A stretch of DNA of 43,002 nt from JAFGSZ01 sp964492185 (GTDB lineage: Bacteria > Bacteroidota > Bacteroidia > Bacteroidales > UBA10428), in NCBI GenBank assembly GCA_964492185.1, contig CAZBJH010000018.1, positions 1 to 43,002 on the forward strand, read 5' to 3'. The position numbers and the translations under genes were made by a program. Shown in pieces: positions 9,196 to 18,147 of the stretch (position 1 is its first letter; each line of letters begins with the position of its first letter). A model generated the notes under the pieces. The model saw only the letters and a list, made by a program, of their open reading frames with translations. It was not told the DNA's origin and made no database searches.

Positions 9196-10821
9196 ATGAG
9201 TCAAAAAATCCTGGTAATCGATGACCATAGTTCCTCGAGGGAATTGATTGCCGAAGTGCTTCAGAATTCTTCCGGGAATTATAAGATATTTTTATGTGAA
9301 ACAGGTAAAGAAGGATTAGCAGCTGCCGGTTCAAAGTTACCTGATATGGTAATACTCGATATAATGTTGCCTGATATATCGGGTTTTGAAATACTTAAAA
9401 AATTAAAAAAGAATAAGCAAACCGCCAACATACCGGTATTGATAATTACTGCTTATGATAACCCCGAGAATCTGAAATATGCTTTTGAGCTGGGTGCATA
9501 TGATTATATTAAAAAGCCACTGGATGTAAACGAATTACAGTCAAGGGTAAAGAAAACACTCAGCATTGGCGAAACAATAGAAACAATCCGGAAGGAATTA
9601 AAAAGTCATCAGCAGGAGATCAATCAACTGGAACAAAAAGCTTTGTTTTCCAATAACGCGCTGAATTCATTTGTACTTATCAATACCAATGGCGAAATGG
9701 AATGGGCAAATGAGGGTTTTAAAACATTGCATGGTTCCAGTCTGGAAGATTATAAAATCCGGTATGGAAATACAGTTTTCAGCCTTTACAGGGATTCGGA
9801 AATGGTGGAACTGTTTAATTCCTGTATACGTGATAAGAAGACCGTAAATTTTGTATCGAAAGTAGAAAATAAAAAGACAAATGATAAATGGATCCAAACC
9901 ATACTTTCACCCAAATACAATGATGAACAAGATATTGAAAAGATCATTGCCGTAGAGAATGATATTACCCTGCTAAAAAAGAAAGAAGAAGAGCTTAATC
10001 AGCGTAATAAAAAAATTATGGCCATCACCAAAGATTTGGAAAAGGCCAATCAACTTCTTGAGAAACAACGTGATGAACTACAAAATCAGCAGGTAAAAAT
10101 TGAAAAAGAGCAGGCTAAATCAGAACGGTTGATACTTAATATCCTACCCTTTGAAATTGCAGTACAGTTAAAATCCAAAGGAAGAGCAGGTACCCGTCAT
10201 TATAAGCTGGTCTCTGTTATTTTCACTGATTTCAAGGGCTTTTCGAACATCAGCAAACAACTTGAACCAAAGGACCTTGTTAATATTCTGGATACCTATT
10301 TTGCCAAATTCGATGAAATCACAGGTAATCACTACCTGGAAAAAATAAAAACCATGGGTGATTCATACATGTGTGCCGGAGGATTACCCCTGCGTAACAA
10401 AAGTAATCCGGTTAACTCGGTACTGGCCTCATTGGAAATCCAGGACTATATGAACCGCCTGAACGATGCTAAAGTGATAAAAAACTTATCAGTATGGGAG
10501 TTACGATTAGGTATCCATACCGGGGAAGTTGTCGCGGGAGTTGTAGGCCGGAAGAAATTCGCGTACGACATATGGGGTGAGACAGTAAATATTGCGCGTC
10601 GAATGGAACAGTCAGGTCAGCCAGGTATGGTAAACATATCAGGTATTACCTACCAATATATTAAGGATTACTTCGATTGTGATTACAGGGGTAAAATTGA
10701 AGCTAAAAACATTGGCAAGGTAGATATGTATTTTGTAAACCGCATTATACCGGAATTATCCGCCGATAAACTGGGCTATATCCCCAATGATAAATTCAAG
10801 AACATCATTAATCAGCTATAG
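9196..10821 (+). CDS. Receiver-PAS-class III adenylate cyclase
   Basis: Cytoplasmic 541-residue signalling protein. The N-terminal receiver (3-122) has D9/D10, phosphoacceptor D55 (VILDIMLPD) and K107. A PAS-like domain (about 150-262) is followed by a coiled coil (about 262-312) and a class III nucleotide cyclase domain (about 335-515). In the cyclase the metal-binding aspartates are D345 (FTDFKGF) and D389 (KTMGDSY). K385 and D458 (YDIWG) occupy the positions that select ATP over GTP, and R467/N465 lie in ETVNIARRM. It is therefore predicted to make cAMP under control of phosphorylation and a PAS signal. No cognate kinase lies beside it. Confidence 0.92.
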   Translation: MSQKILVIDDHSSSRELIAEVLQNSSGNYKIFLCETGKEGLAAAGSKLPDMVILDIMLPDISGFEILKKLKKNKQTANIPVLIITAYDNPENLKYAFELGAYDYIKKPLDVNELQSRVKKTLSIGETIETIRKELKSHQQEINQLEQKALFSNNALNSFVLINTNGEMEWANEGFKTLHGSSLEDYKIRYGNTVFSLYRDSEMVELFNSCIRDKKTVNFVSKVENKKTNDKWIQTILSPKYNDEQDIEKIIAVENDITLLKKKEEELNQRNKKIMAITKDLEKANQLLEKQRDELQNQQVKIEKEQAKSERLILNILPFEIAVQLKSKGRAGTRHYKLVSVIFTDFKGFSNISKQLEPKDLVNILDTYFAKFDEITGNHYLEKIKTMGDSYMCAGGLPLRNKSNPVNSVLASLEIQDYMNRLNDAKVIKNLSVWELRLGIHTGEVVAGVVGRKKFAYDIWGETVNIARRMEQSGQPGMVNISGITYQYIKDYFDCDYRGKIEAKNIGKVDMYFVNRIIPELSADKLGYIPNDKFKNIINQL

Positions 10822-10827
10822 TAATTC

Positions 10828-11430
10828 CTACTCTTCATGTCGTTCCTTCAAAACCCTGACCAGATCTTCAATTCTGAGCTGGCGATAACTGAGCAGCACC
10901 TGCAGATGGTACATCAGGTCTGCCGCTTCGTTTAGCAAGAGTATATCATTCTTATCCTTGGCTTCTATAACCAGTTCAATTGCTTCCTCACCAAACTTTT
11001 TTGCAATTTTATTTATTCCTTTTTTGAATAATTTTGTCGTATATGAACCTTTGGGCCTTTTTTCTCTTCTGTCATCTATCAAATCCTGAAGATCAATAAG
11101 AAACCGGAGTATTCTTTCGTCCTGGTTATTCTCTTTAAAACATGTATCATGTCCTTCTTCTCCAACAGGGCCGGCGGGATATACCTTAATCAGCATGCTA
11201 TCGCTATCGTAGTCCGAAAGGATATCCACCACATGTAAATAGTTTCCACTTTCTTCTCCCATTTTCCAAAGTCTGTTTTTTGACCGGCTGTAAAAGGTAA
11301 CCAATCCTGTCTTTTTGGTCTCTTTCAGAGCTTCCTTATTCATAAATCCAACCATCAACACTTTGCTGGTAATATCATCCTGGATCACTGCAGGCAGTAA
11401 TCCGTTAAGTTTTGAAAAATCAGGTTTCAT
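10828..11430 (-). CDS. hisIE: HisIE: phosphoribosyl-AMP cyclohydrolase / phosphoribosyl-ATP pyrophosphatase
   Basis: Fused enzyme for histidine steps 2 and 3, about 200 residues from the ATG at 11430. An ORF extension to 11478 adds 16 hydrophobic residues not seen in the family, and MKPDFSKLNGLLPAVIQ looks like a normal start. The HisI part (1-105) keeps GFMNKEAL, FYSRSKNRLWKMGEESGN and an Asp cluster D73/D75/D77. The HisE part (about 115-200) has KFGEEAIELVIEA and EAADLMYHLQVLL. Oddly, two of the three cysteines expected to hold zinc in HisI are absent: DCD is DYD (Y74) and the CH pair of GPxCHTG is GE (G90, E91). Only C97 remains, with H94 nearby. Last gene of the his operon. Confidence 0.9.
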   Translation of the reverse strand: MKPDFSKLNGLLPAVIQDDITSKVLMVGFMNKEALKETKKTGLVTFYSRSKNRLWKMGEESGNYLHVVDILSDYDSDSMLIKVYPAGPVGEEGHDTCFKENNQDERILRFLIDLQDLIDDRREKRPKGSYTTKLFKKGINKIAKKFGEEAIELVIEAKDKNDILLLNEAADLMYHLQVLLSYRQLRIEDLVRVLKERHEE

Positions 11431-11508
11431 CGATAATATATCTGTTATTAAATTAATAATAAATAACTTGCCTGCCATTCATTACTACTTTCCTTTCCAT
11501 ATTCTCTC

Positions 11509-12264
11509 TCATATTCTTACCGTAATTTTCCGCTCAAACAAATACTCCTTTAACCGGGGTACGGTTATTTCCCTGAAATGAAAAATACTGGCAGCCAGGC
11601 CGGCATCGGCCTTTCCTTTTGTAAACACTTCCGCGAAATGTTCCATGTTCCCGGCACCACCTGAAGCAATAACAGGTATTGACAACATGTCCGCCATCCT
11701 GGCCAGGGCATTACAGGCAAACCCGTTCTTTGTACCGTCATGCTTCATGGATGTAAAAAGGATCTCACCTGCACCCCTGTTTTCAGCTTCCTTAGCCCAG
11801 GAAAACAGCTCCTTATCCACAGGTATTCTGCCACCATTGATATATGTTGTCCAGCAGTCATTTTCCTCGAATGCGTCAATAGCTACAACAACAAACTGAC
11901 TTCCGAAGTTTTTTGCCATCAAATCAATCAGACCGGGATTTTTCAGGGCCGCCGAATTAATGGAAACCTTATCGGCTCCGGCAGCCAGCAATGCACCGAT
12001 ATCCCCGATCTCACTGACCCCACCTCCTACTGTGAATGGTATGTTCAAATTCCTGGCAATTCGTTTCACCAGCTTAACAAATGTTTTTCGTTTTTCGTGA
12101 GATGCAGTGATATCAAGAAAAATCAGTTCATCTGCTCCCTGTTCGGCATACATCGTTCCAAGTTCAACAGGATCACCTACATCACGAATATTAACAAAAT
12201 TTACCCCTTTCACTGTCCTGCCATCCCTGATATCAAGACACGGTATGATTCTCTTTGCCAACAT
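11509..12264 (-). CDS. hisF: Imidazole glycerol phosphate synthase, cyclase subunit HisF
   Basis: 251-residue (beta/alpha)8 barrel. It uses ammonia from HisH to turn PRFAR into imidazole glycerol phosphate and AICAR. Catalytic D11 (IIPCLDIRDG) and D130 (VVVAIDAF) are both present, as are the phosphate-binding GGG at about 80-82 and ASGGAGN near the C-terminus. The gap to hisA upstream is 2 bp, so the genes are translationally linked. Confidence 0.97.
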   Translation of the reverse strand: MLAKRIIPCLDIRDGRTVKGVNFVNIRDVGDPVELGTMYAEQGADELIFLDITASHEKRKTFVKLVKRIARNLNIPFTVGGGVSEIGDIGALLAAGADKVSINSAALKNPGLIDLMAKNFGSQFVVVAIDAFEENDCWTTYINGGRIPVDKELFSWAKEAENRGAGEILFTSMKHDGTKNGFACNALARMADMLSIPVIASGGAGNMEHFAEVFTKGKADAGLAASIFHFREITVPRLKEYLFERKITVRI

Positions 12265-12266
12265 GT

Positions 12267-12998
12267 TTATCGCGCAGAATTTAAAACAAATTTTTCAATA
12301 TCCTGTAATGAAATTTTATCTTCATATATGGCTTTACCTATTATCACACCAAAGATATTCATTTCAGCAAGTTTTTCAACTTCTTTCATTTCTGATATAC
12401 CCCCGCTGGCTATCAGTTTAATATCACTGAACTTACAATTCAGGTCGCTGTACAGATCCATTGATGTCCCTTCCAGCATGCCATCCTTGCTAATATCGGT
12501 ACACAAAACATATTGTATTCCCTGCTCAAGATAAGATCTGATAAATGAATCAATGTCAATATCCGTATTTTCAAGCCAGCCGGATACGGCAATTTTTTTT
12601 TGTTTCACATCGGCACCGAGTATTATTTTATCTTTGGAATATTTTTCAAGCCATGATGCAAAGAGCGTTTTGTTTTTTACGGCAACTGAACCTATTGTAG
12701 CTTGATAAGCTCCGCTGTTGAATACAATCTGAATGTCTTCATCATTTTTTATGCCCCCGCCAAAATCAATTTTTAAACTTGTTTTTGACACCAGTTTTTC
12801 AAGAACTTTCCAGTTTATCACATGCTTTTCCCTGGCACCATCCAGATCAACAAGATGCAACCTTTTTATCCCGTGTTCTTCAAACCTCAGGGCTACATCC
12901 AGGGGATCGGCGTTATACACCTTCTTCGTACTGTAATCCCCTTTGGTTAACCTTACGCATTTGCCGTCAATGATATCTATTGCAGGTATAATAATCAT
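12267..12998 (-). CDS. hisA: ProFAR isomerase HisA
   Basis: 243-residue barrel enzyme that performs the Amadori isomerisation of ProFAR to PRFAR. Catalytic D8 (IIPAIDIIDGKCVRL) and D130 (ILGADVKQ) are present, as are the phosphate loops DFGGGIK and ASGGISE. The start ATG overlaps the end of hisH by 4 bp (12995-12998), indicating translational coupling. Confidence 0.97.
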   Translation of the reverse strand: MIIIPAIDIIDGKCVRLTKGDYSTKKVYNADPLDVALRFEEHGIKRLHLVDLDGAREKHVINWKVLEKLVSKTSLKIDFGGGIKNDEDIQIVFNSGAYQATIGSVAVKNKTLFASWLEKYSKDKIILGADVKQKKIAVSGWLENTDIDIDSFIRSYLEQGIQYVLCTDISKDGMLEGTSMDLYSDLNCKFSDIKLIASGGISEMKEVEKLAEMNIFGVIIGKAIYEDKISLQDIEKFVLNSAR

Positions 12999-13594
12999 AA
13001 TTTCACAAAGTTTTCCAGTATCCCAGCTCCCACTTTGCCGCTTTTTTCAGGATGGAACTGGGTTGCATAAAAGTTGTCTTTCGATAATACTGCACTGAAG
13101 GGATGAATGTATTCGGTTGTTGCCACTGTATCGCTGCCTTCAGATGCATAATAACTGTGCACAAAATAGACATAATCACCTTCGGAACATCCGTTCAGCA
13201 ATTCACACTTCATATTATGCAATGTATTCCATCCCATATGTGGCACTTTAGTGGTATTTTCCTTTCCTTTTCCGGAAATAAACCGTTTTACCTTTTCACT
13301 GAAAATACCAAGGCAGTCAATATCTCCTTCTTCAGAATGACTGCACATCAGTTGCATTCCCAGACAAATTCCCAATACAGGTTGTTTTAATCCTTTAATT
13401 AATCTGTCCAGTTGATGCTCTTTTAAATAATTCATTGTTGTACTTGCTTCCCCCACTCCCGGAAAGATAACCTTATCTGCCGATATAATTTCATCAGGCA
13501 CACCGGTAACAATGGCATTGATCCCTATTCGCTGCAAAGCATAATCAACCGACATGATATTACCTGCATTATATTTAATGATCGCTATATTCAA
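12995..13594 (-). CDS. hisH: Imidazole glycerol phosphate synthase, glutaminase subunit HisH
   Basis: 199-residue class I glutamine amidotransferase that feeds ammonia to HisF. The catalytic triad is visible as C77 (LGICLGMQL), H181 and E183 (TQFHPEKS). The oxyanion region FPGVGEAS is near 44-51. It starts MNIAIIKYNAGN, normal for the family. It lies 38 bp after purU in the transcript, the first standard his gene after that interruption. Confidence 0.97.
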   Translation of the reverse strand: MNIAIIKYNAGNIMSVDYALQRIGINAIVTGVPDEIISADKVIFPGVGEASTTMNYLKEHQLDRLIKGLKQPVLGICLGMQLMCSHSEEGDIDCLGIFSEKVKRFISGKGKENTTKVPHMGWNTLHNMKCELLNGCSEGDYVYFVHSYYASEGSDTVATTEYIHPFSAVLSKDNFYATQFHPEKSGKVGAGILENFVKL

Positions 13595-13632
13595 ACCTGT
13601 AATTATTGATGATATACTATTTTTTACTTATC

Positions 13633-14511
13633 TTACCCGAATACTACAGTCCGGTTTTTGTAAATCAGGATTCTTCTTTGCAGATGCAACAAAACAGCAG
13701 TTGAAAGAACGATCTTTTCAAGATCCTGCCCTTTACGAATAAGTTTTTTAACCGAATCTTTATGGCTTATCCTTGTTACACCCTGTTCAATAATGGGACC
13801 TGCATCAAGTTCAGCCGTAACATAATGGCTTGTCGCACCTATCACTTTCACCCCTCTTTCATAGGCTGAATGATAAGGTTTTGCCCCGGGAAAAGCCGGC
13901 AAAAATGAATGATGTATATTTATGATCTTATTGGGGTATACAGAAACAAATTTATCGGATAATACCTGCATGTAACGGGCAAGCACAATAAAATCAATGT
14001 TGAATTCCTTTAAAACAGACAACTCGCTCTTTTCCTGTTCAGCCTTATTTTCACTGTTAACCGGAAAATAACGAAAAGGAACAGAAAACTGTTTGGCAAC
14101 CTGCTCCAGATCCTTGTGATTACTAATGATCAATGGTACCTCGACCGGCCATTCACCTGCAATAACACGTGAAAGAATATCATAAATGCAATGCGACATT
14201 CTTGATACAAATATGGCCATTCTCGGTATCTGATCATTAAAATACAGCCGCCAGGTCATATTATATTTTACCGCGATCTGTGTATTAAAATAATCCCCGA
14301 TCTTATTACCGGGTATCAGAAAATTTTCCAGTTCCCATTCTATACGCATAAAAAATACTTTATCCTGCCTGTCAACATGCTGATCAAGATAAATTATATT
14401 TCCGTTATTATTATCAAGGAACTCGGTAACTTTAGCAACAATACCCTGCTGATCCGTGCAATGCATCAGTAGTATCGCTGTGTTTTTCCGGTTATTACTG
14501 TTCATTTCCAT
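13633..14511 (-). CDS. purU: Formyltetrahydrofolate deformylase PurU
   Basis: 292-residue enzyme hydrolysing 10-formyl-THF to formate and THF. The N-terminal ACT domain (about 10-90) has HCTDQQGIVAKVTEFLDNNN. The formyltransferase-like catalytic domain (about 95-285) has the Asn-His-Asp set in NIHHSFLPAFPGAKPYH and ELDAGPIIEQ. Translation may start at M1 or M3. It sits inside the his operon between hisB and hisH, separated from hisB by an R1 element. PurU has no step in histidine synthesis; the link is probably one-carbon balance, since the pathway yields AICAR, which needs 10-formyl-THF to be recycled. That link is inference. Confidence 0.94.
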   Translation of the reverse strand: MEMNSNNRKNTAILLMHCTDQQGIVAKVTEFLDNNNGNIIYLDQHVDRQDKVFFMRIEWELENFLIPGNKIGDYFNTQIAVKYNMTWRLYFNDQIPRMAIFVSRMSHCIYDILSRVIAGEWPVEVPLIISNHKDLEQVAKQFSVPFRYFPVNSENKAEQEKSELSVLKEFNIDFIVLARYMQVLSDKFVSVYPNKIINIHHSFLPAFPGAKPYHSAYERGVKVIGATSHYVTAELDAGPIIEQGVTRISHKDSVKKLIRKGQDLEKIVLSTAVLLHLQRRILIYKNRTVVFG

Positions 14512-14517
14512 AATAAT

Positions 14518-14684
14518 TAGAGTCTGTCTACAAAGTGAAAAAAATGTTTAACTGGTCATGTGTCTGTTCAGAAAGTTCCATTAGCAAGGCTCGCGCGGTC
14601 CGTAAATGCGGAATTTACTTGTTGTAAATGAGCAATTTTCGGACAAGCGTAACGAAGCAAACGGGTCTTTATGGACAGACACTA
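14518..14684 (+). mobile_element. R1 palindromic element, copy 2 (167 bp), inside the his operon
   Basis: Full-length copy between hisB and purU. Its left end is TAATTAGAGTCTGTC (a change at GTG) and its right end GGACAGACACTAATTA. The TAA stop of hisB is part of the right-end 7-mer TAATTAG read on the minus strand. It would be transcribed in the middle of the his mRNA as a long imperfect hairpin. Confidence 0.88.
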
Positions 14685-14685
14685 A

Positions 14686-15825
14686 TTACATTGTTCCTTT
14701 GGTACTTGGTAACTCATTACTTGCAGGATCACGTTTAACAGCCATCTTTATTGCCCTGGCAAAAGCTTTAAAGATAGCTTCAATTTTATGATGTTCATTT
14801 GTTCCCCGGGCCATAATATTCAGGTTGCATTTCGCTTCATCGCTAAATGATTTAAAAAAATGAACAAACATTTCAGTTGGCATATCTCCGATTTTTTCCC
14901 GTTTGAATTCAGCATCCCAAACCAGCCAGCCGCGTCCTCCAAAATCCATCAATACCTGCGCCATGCTATCATCCATAGGCAGAGCAAAACCGTAACGTTC
15001 AATCCCTCTTTTTGAGCCCAGTGCCTGATAAAATGCCTGTCCCAACGCAATGGCGGTATCTTCAATAGTATGATGTTCATCTACGTCCAGGTCGCCTTTG
15101 ACCCTGATCTTAAGATCACAGCCCGAATGTCTGCCAATTTGTTCCAGCATATGATCAAAGAACCCCAGTCCGGTAGATACTGACGATCTTCCCGAACCAT
15201 CAAGTTTTAGTTCAACCAGAACATCTGTTTCACCGGTCTTCCTCTTTACACGGGCTGAGCGTTCCTCTACAGATAAAAAATCATATATCCTGTCCCAATT
15301 ATTGGTTGTCAAAACACAAACTTTATCCAGACCTTTATCCTTCAGTTTCTTCGCGCTTCTTTTATCTGAAAACCAGATCGCGTTTGCACCCAGATTTTTA
15401 GCCAGCTCAAGGTCTGTAATCCTGTCACCAATAACATATGAACTATGCATATCATAAGAAGGCCCCAGGAATTTTTTTAATAGTCCCGTTCCGGGTTTAC
15501 GCGCCGGGGAACGGTCCTCAGGTACTGAAGTATCAATTCTTATATCATCAAAAGTGATCCCCTCATTTTCAAAAGCTTTTAAAATTTTGATCTGTGATGG
15601 TATAAAATTCTCTTCAGGGAAAGAAGGTGTACCCAATCCGTCCTGATTGGTAACCATGACCAGCTTAAAATCCAGATTTTTTCTGATCTGGTATAAATTC
15701 CTGAAAACCCCGGGTATAAACTCAAGTTTATCAAGGGAATCTACCTGGTAATCACCTGGCGGTTCCACTATCAGGGTACCGTCCCTGTCAAGAAAAATAA
15801 CTCTTTTTTTATTGTTCCTGCTCAT
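14686..15825 (-). CDS. hisB: Bifunctional histidinol-phosphatase / imidazoleglycerol-phosphate dehydratase
   Basis: 379-residue fusion. The HAD-type phosphatase (about 1-170) has the nucleophile motif D13-x-D15-x-T17 (FLDRDGTLIV) and a VIGDRITDLELAKNLG motif. The dehydratase (about 195-379) has the metal-binding FFDHMLEQIGRHSG and DEHHTIEDTAIALG motifs and a second metal site in NEHHKIEAIFKA. The C-terminus LPSTKGTM is of normal length, so the R1 element next to the stop has not truncated the protein. The 5' end overlaps hisC by 17 bp. Confidence 0.97.
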   Translation of the reverse strand: MSRNNKKRVIFLDRDGTLIVEPPGDYQVDSLDKLEFIPGVFRNLYQIRKNLDFKLVMVTNQDGLGTPSFPEENFIPSQIKILKAFENEGITFDDIRIDTSVPEDRSPARKPGTGLLKKFLGPSYDMHSSYVIGDRITDLELAKNLGANAIWFSDKRSAKKLKDKGLDKVCVLTTNNWDRIYDFLSVEERSARVKRKTGETDVLVELKLDGSGRSSVSTGLGFFDHMLEQIGRHSGCDLKIRVKGDLDVDEHHTIEDTAIALGQAFYQALGSKRGIERYGFALPMDDSMAQVLMDFGGRGWLVWDAEFKREKIGDMPTEMFVHFFKSFSDEAKCNLNIMARGTNEHHKIEAIFKAFARAIKMAVKRDPASNELPSTKGTM

Positions 15826-16849
15826 ATTTTTTCAGTGCTTCAAGTAATATGTCGTTCTCCTTTTTAGTCCCAATGGTAATCCGCAAACAACCTTCACATA
15901 ACTTTATTGTTGACCGGTCACGAATAATGATCTTATTTTTTACAAGATATAAATATATTTCCCGTGGCTTTTCTGCTTTTACCAGTATGAAATTTGCATC
16001 CGACGGGTATACCCTTTTAAAAAATGAAAAAGCAGAAAGCTGCTTCATCACGCGATCTCTTTCTCCGAGTAAAACCTTTACCCATTCTCCTTTATAAGCT
16101 GTTTTATCCAATGCTTCCAGTGCTTTTGCCTGGGTAAGGAAATTCACATTATATGGATATTTGATCTTATTCAACTGAGCTATAATCTTTGGATGTGCAA
16201 ATGCCATGCCCAATCTTATGCCCGCCAGACCCCAGGCTTTGCTGAAAGTCTGTAAAATGACCAGTTGTGGAAATTTCTTCAAAACGGCCAGGAATCCTGG
16301 TTTTTGTGAAAAATCAATATATGCTTCATCAATAATAACAATTCCATTAAACCGGTTTATAATATCCAAAATTACATCCTGTCCGAAGGAATTAGCCGTA
16401 GGGTTATTGGGTGAACACAAAAACAAAAGCTTGGTATTCTCTCTTACTGCATCCATCACGTTTTCGGCAATCAACTGAAAATCCTTTGACAGTGATACCC
16501 TTTGTACTTCCACATCATTGACCGAAGCAGCAACTTCATACATCCCATAAGTTGGTTCGACAATAACAATAGCATCCTGCCTTGGTTCACAGAAAACCCT
16601 TATTATCAAATCAATGGCTTCATCACTGCCATTCCCGAGAAAAATATTTTCAACACCCGTGCTTTTGATCTCTGCAATTCTTTCTTTCAGCTTACGCTGG
16701 AGTGGGTCCGGATATCGGTTGACCGGCTCGTTAAAAGGATTTTCATTGGCATCGAGAAAAACTGCCTCTTCACCGCTATACTCATCTCTCGCGGAAGAAT
16801 AGGGTTTGAGATTCTTTATGTTTTCACGTATAAGCTGATCAATATCCAT
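15809..16849 (-). CDS. hisC: Histidinol-phosphate aminotransferase
   Basis: 346-residue PLP-dependent class I/II aminotransferase that makes histidinol phosphate with glutamate as donor. The PLP lysine is K204 (LQTFSKAWGLAGIRLG). CSPNNPTAN (about 145-153) and IIDEAYIDF (about 172-180) bind cofactor and substrate, and NENPF and YPDP are family features. The stop codon region overlaps hisB, and the start overlaps the last base of hisD. Confidence 0.97.
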   Translation of the reverse strand: MDIDQLIRENIKNLKPYSSARDEYSGEEAVFLDANENPFNEPVNRYPDPLQRKLKERIAEIKSTGVENIFLGNGSDEAIDLIIRVFCEPRQDAIVIVEPTYGMYEVAASVNDVEVQRVSLSKDFQLIAENVMDAVRENTKLLFLCSPNNPTANSFGQDVILDIINRFNGIVIIDEAYIDFSQKPGFLAVLKKFPQLVILQTFSKAWGLAGIRLGMAFAHPKIIAQLNKIKYPYNVNFLTQAKALEALDKTAYKGEWVKVLLGERDRVMKQLSAFSFFKRVYPSDANFILVKAEKPREIYLYLVKNKIIIRDRSTIKLCEGCLRITIGTKKENDILLEALKKYEQEQ

Positions 16850-18144
16850 TACTTCTCCTTTCGTAAATATTTCAGACGCAGACCGGCTGCATTTTTATGG
16901 GCATCAAGTTTTTCGGCCTCTGCCATAATCATGATGGAGTTACCGGAATTTAATATTCCTTCCTCAGTGATCTGTTGAAATGTTATTTTTTTAACATAAT
17001 TGTCAAGATTTACTCCATTATAGAATTTAGCATAGCCGTTAGTTGGCAGGGTATGATTTGTACCTGATATATAATCTCCCGCACTCTCCGGAGTGTATAT
17101 ACCTATGAAAACCGATCCTGCATTAATTACTTTCTCAGCGAGCTCTTCAGCATTTTTTGTCGCGATAATCAAATGCTCCGGTGCATATTCGTTTACCATT
17201 TCCATTATTTGATCATCATCTGACAATACAATCATTTTGCTGTTCTCCAGCGATTTACAAGCTATCTCTCTACGTGGTAGCAATTCCAGTTGCCGCTTTA
17301 CTTCGCGTGACACCCTCTTAATGATCTCCGGATGTGTTGTTAACAACATTACCTGGCTATCAGGCCCGTGTTCGGCTTGGGAAAGAAGATCAACTGCAGC
17401 AAACTCGGGAGGAGTGTCGGAGTCGGCAATTACCATCACTTCAGAAGGACCAGCCGGCATATCAATAGCTACATCATGCATTGCCACTATTTGCTTTGCA
17501 GCCATAATATATTGATTGCCAGGCCCGAATATCTTGTAGACTTTTGGCACTGTTTCAGTGCCATAGGCCATTGCTGCAATAGCCTGGGCCCCTCCAATTT
17601 TAAATATCTTACTTACACCGCTAATATATGCTGCATAAAGGATAGCCGGGTGCAACTTTCCATCGGGCCCTGCTGGCGAACATATGATAATATCATTACA
17701 TTCGGCAATATTCGCAGGTATTGCCAGCATCAATACAGTTGAAAAAAGAGGGGCTGAACCTCCCGGAACGTATATACCAACTTTTTCTATTGCAATACTC
17801 CTTTGCCAGCAGGTAATACCTTTGGCGGTTGTAATCCTTTTAACACCTTTATATTGGGCCCTGTGAAAACTCTCAATATTTCGGTATGCCCGATCAATGG
17901 CATTCTTCAATTCAGGATATGTATTTCTGACACCTTCCTTAATTTCATCTTCTGTAACCATTAAATTGTCCGGACAAGCACCTTCAAATTTTCTGATATA
18001 TTTTCTGACTGCCGGATCACCATTCATTTTGATATCAGCAAGGACCGGTAACACGATATTATCCAGTGTACCTGTATCCTGCAGCGGGCGATCTAATAAC
18101 CTGCCCCAATCTTCTTTTTTCGGATATTTTATAATGTCCATCAT
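16849..18144 (-). CDS. hisD: Histidinol dehydrogenase
   Basis: 431-residue zinc- and NAD-dependent enzyme for the last two oxidations of histidine synthesis. Zinc ligands Q256 and H259 lie in LLSQAEHGPDSQ. Further catalytic residues are in EYAPEHLII, SAGDYISGTNHTLPT and the C-terminal LDAHKNAAG. The N-terminal half has GPGNQYIMAAKQ and IDMPAGPSE. It begins 3 bp after hisG and shares one base with hisC. Confidence 0.97.
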   Translation of the reverse strand: MMDIIKYPKKEDWGRLLDRPLQDTGTLDNIVLPVLADIKMNGDPAVRKYIRKFEGACPDNLMVTEDEIKEGVRNTYPELKNAIDRAYRNIESFHRAQYKGVKRITTAKGITCWQRSIAIEKVGIYVPGGSAPLFSTVLMLAIPANIAECNDIIICSPAGPDGKLHPAILYAAYISGVSKIFKIGGAQAIAAMAYGTETVPKVYKIFGPGNQYIMAAKQIVAMHDVAIDMPAGPSEVMVIADSDTPPEFAAVDLLSQAEHGPDSQVMLLTTHPEIIKRVSREVKRQLELLPRREIACKSLENSKMIVLSDDDQIMEMVNEYAPEHLIIATKNAEELAEKVINAGSVFIGIYTPESAGDYISGTNHTLPTNGYAKFYNGVNLDNYVKKITFQQITEEGILNSGNSIMIMAEAEKLDAHKNAAGLRLKYLRKEK

Positions 18145-18147
18145 AGC

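Noticed and set aside
11740..12534. 264-residue frame opposite hisF/hisA
   Set aside because: It lies antisense to well-supported his genes and has no recognisable domain; it is a shadow frame.
16502..16978. 158-residue frame opposite hisC/hisD
   Set aside because: Antisense shadow of two conserved genes with no family features.
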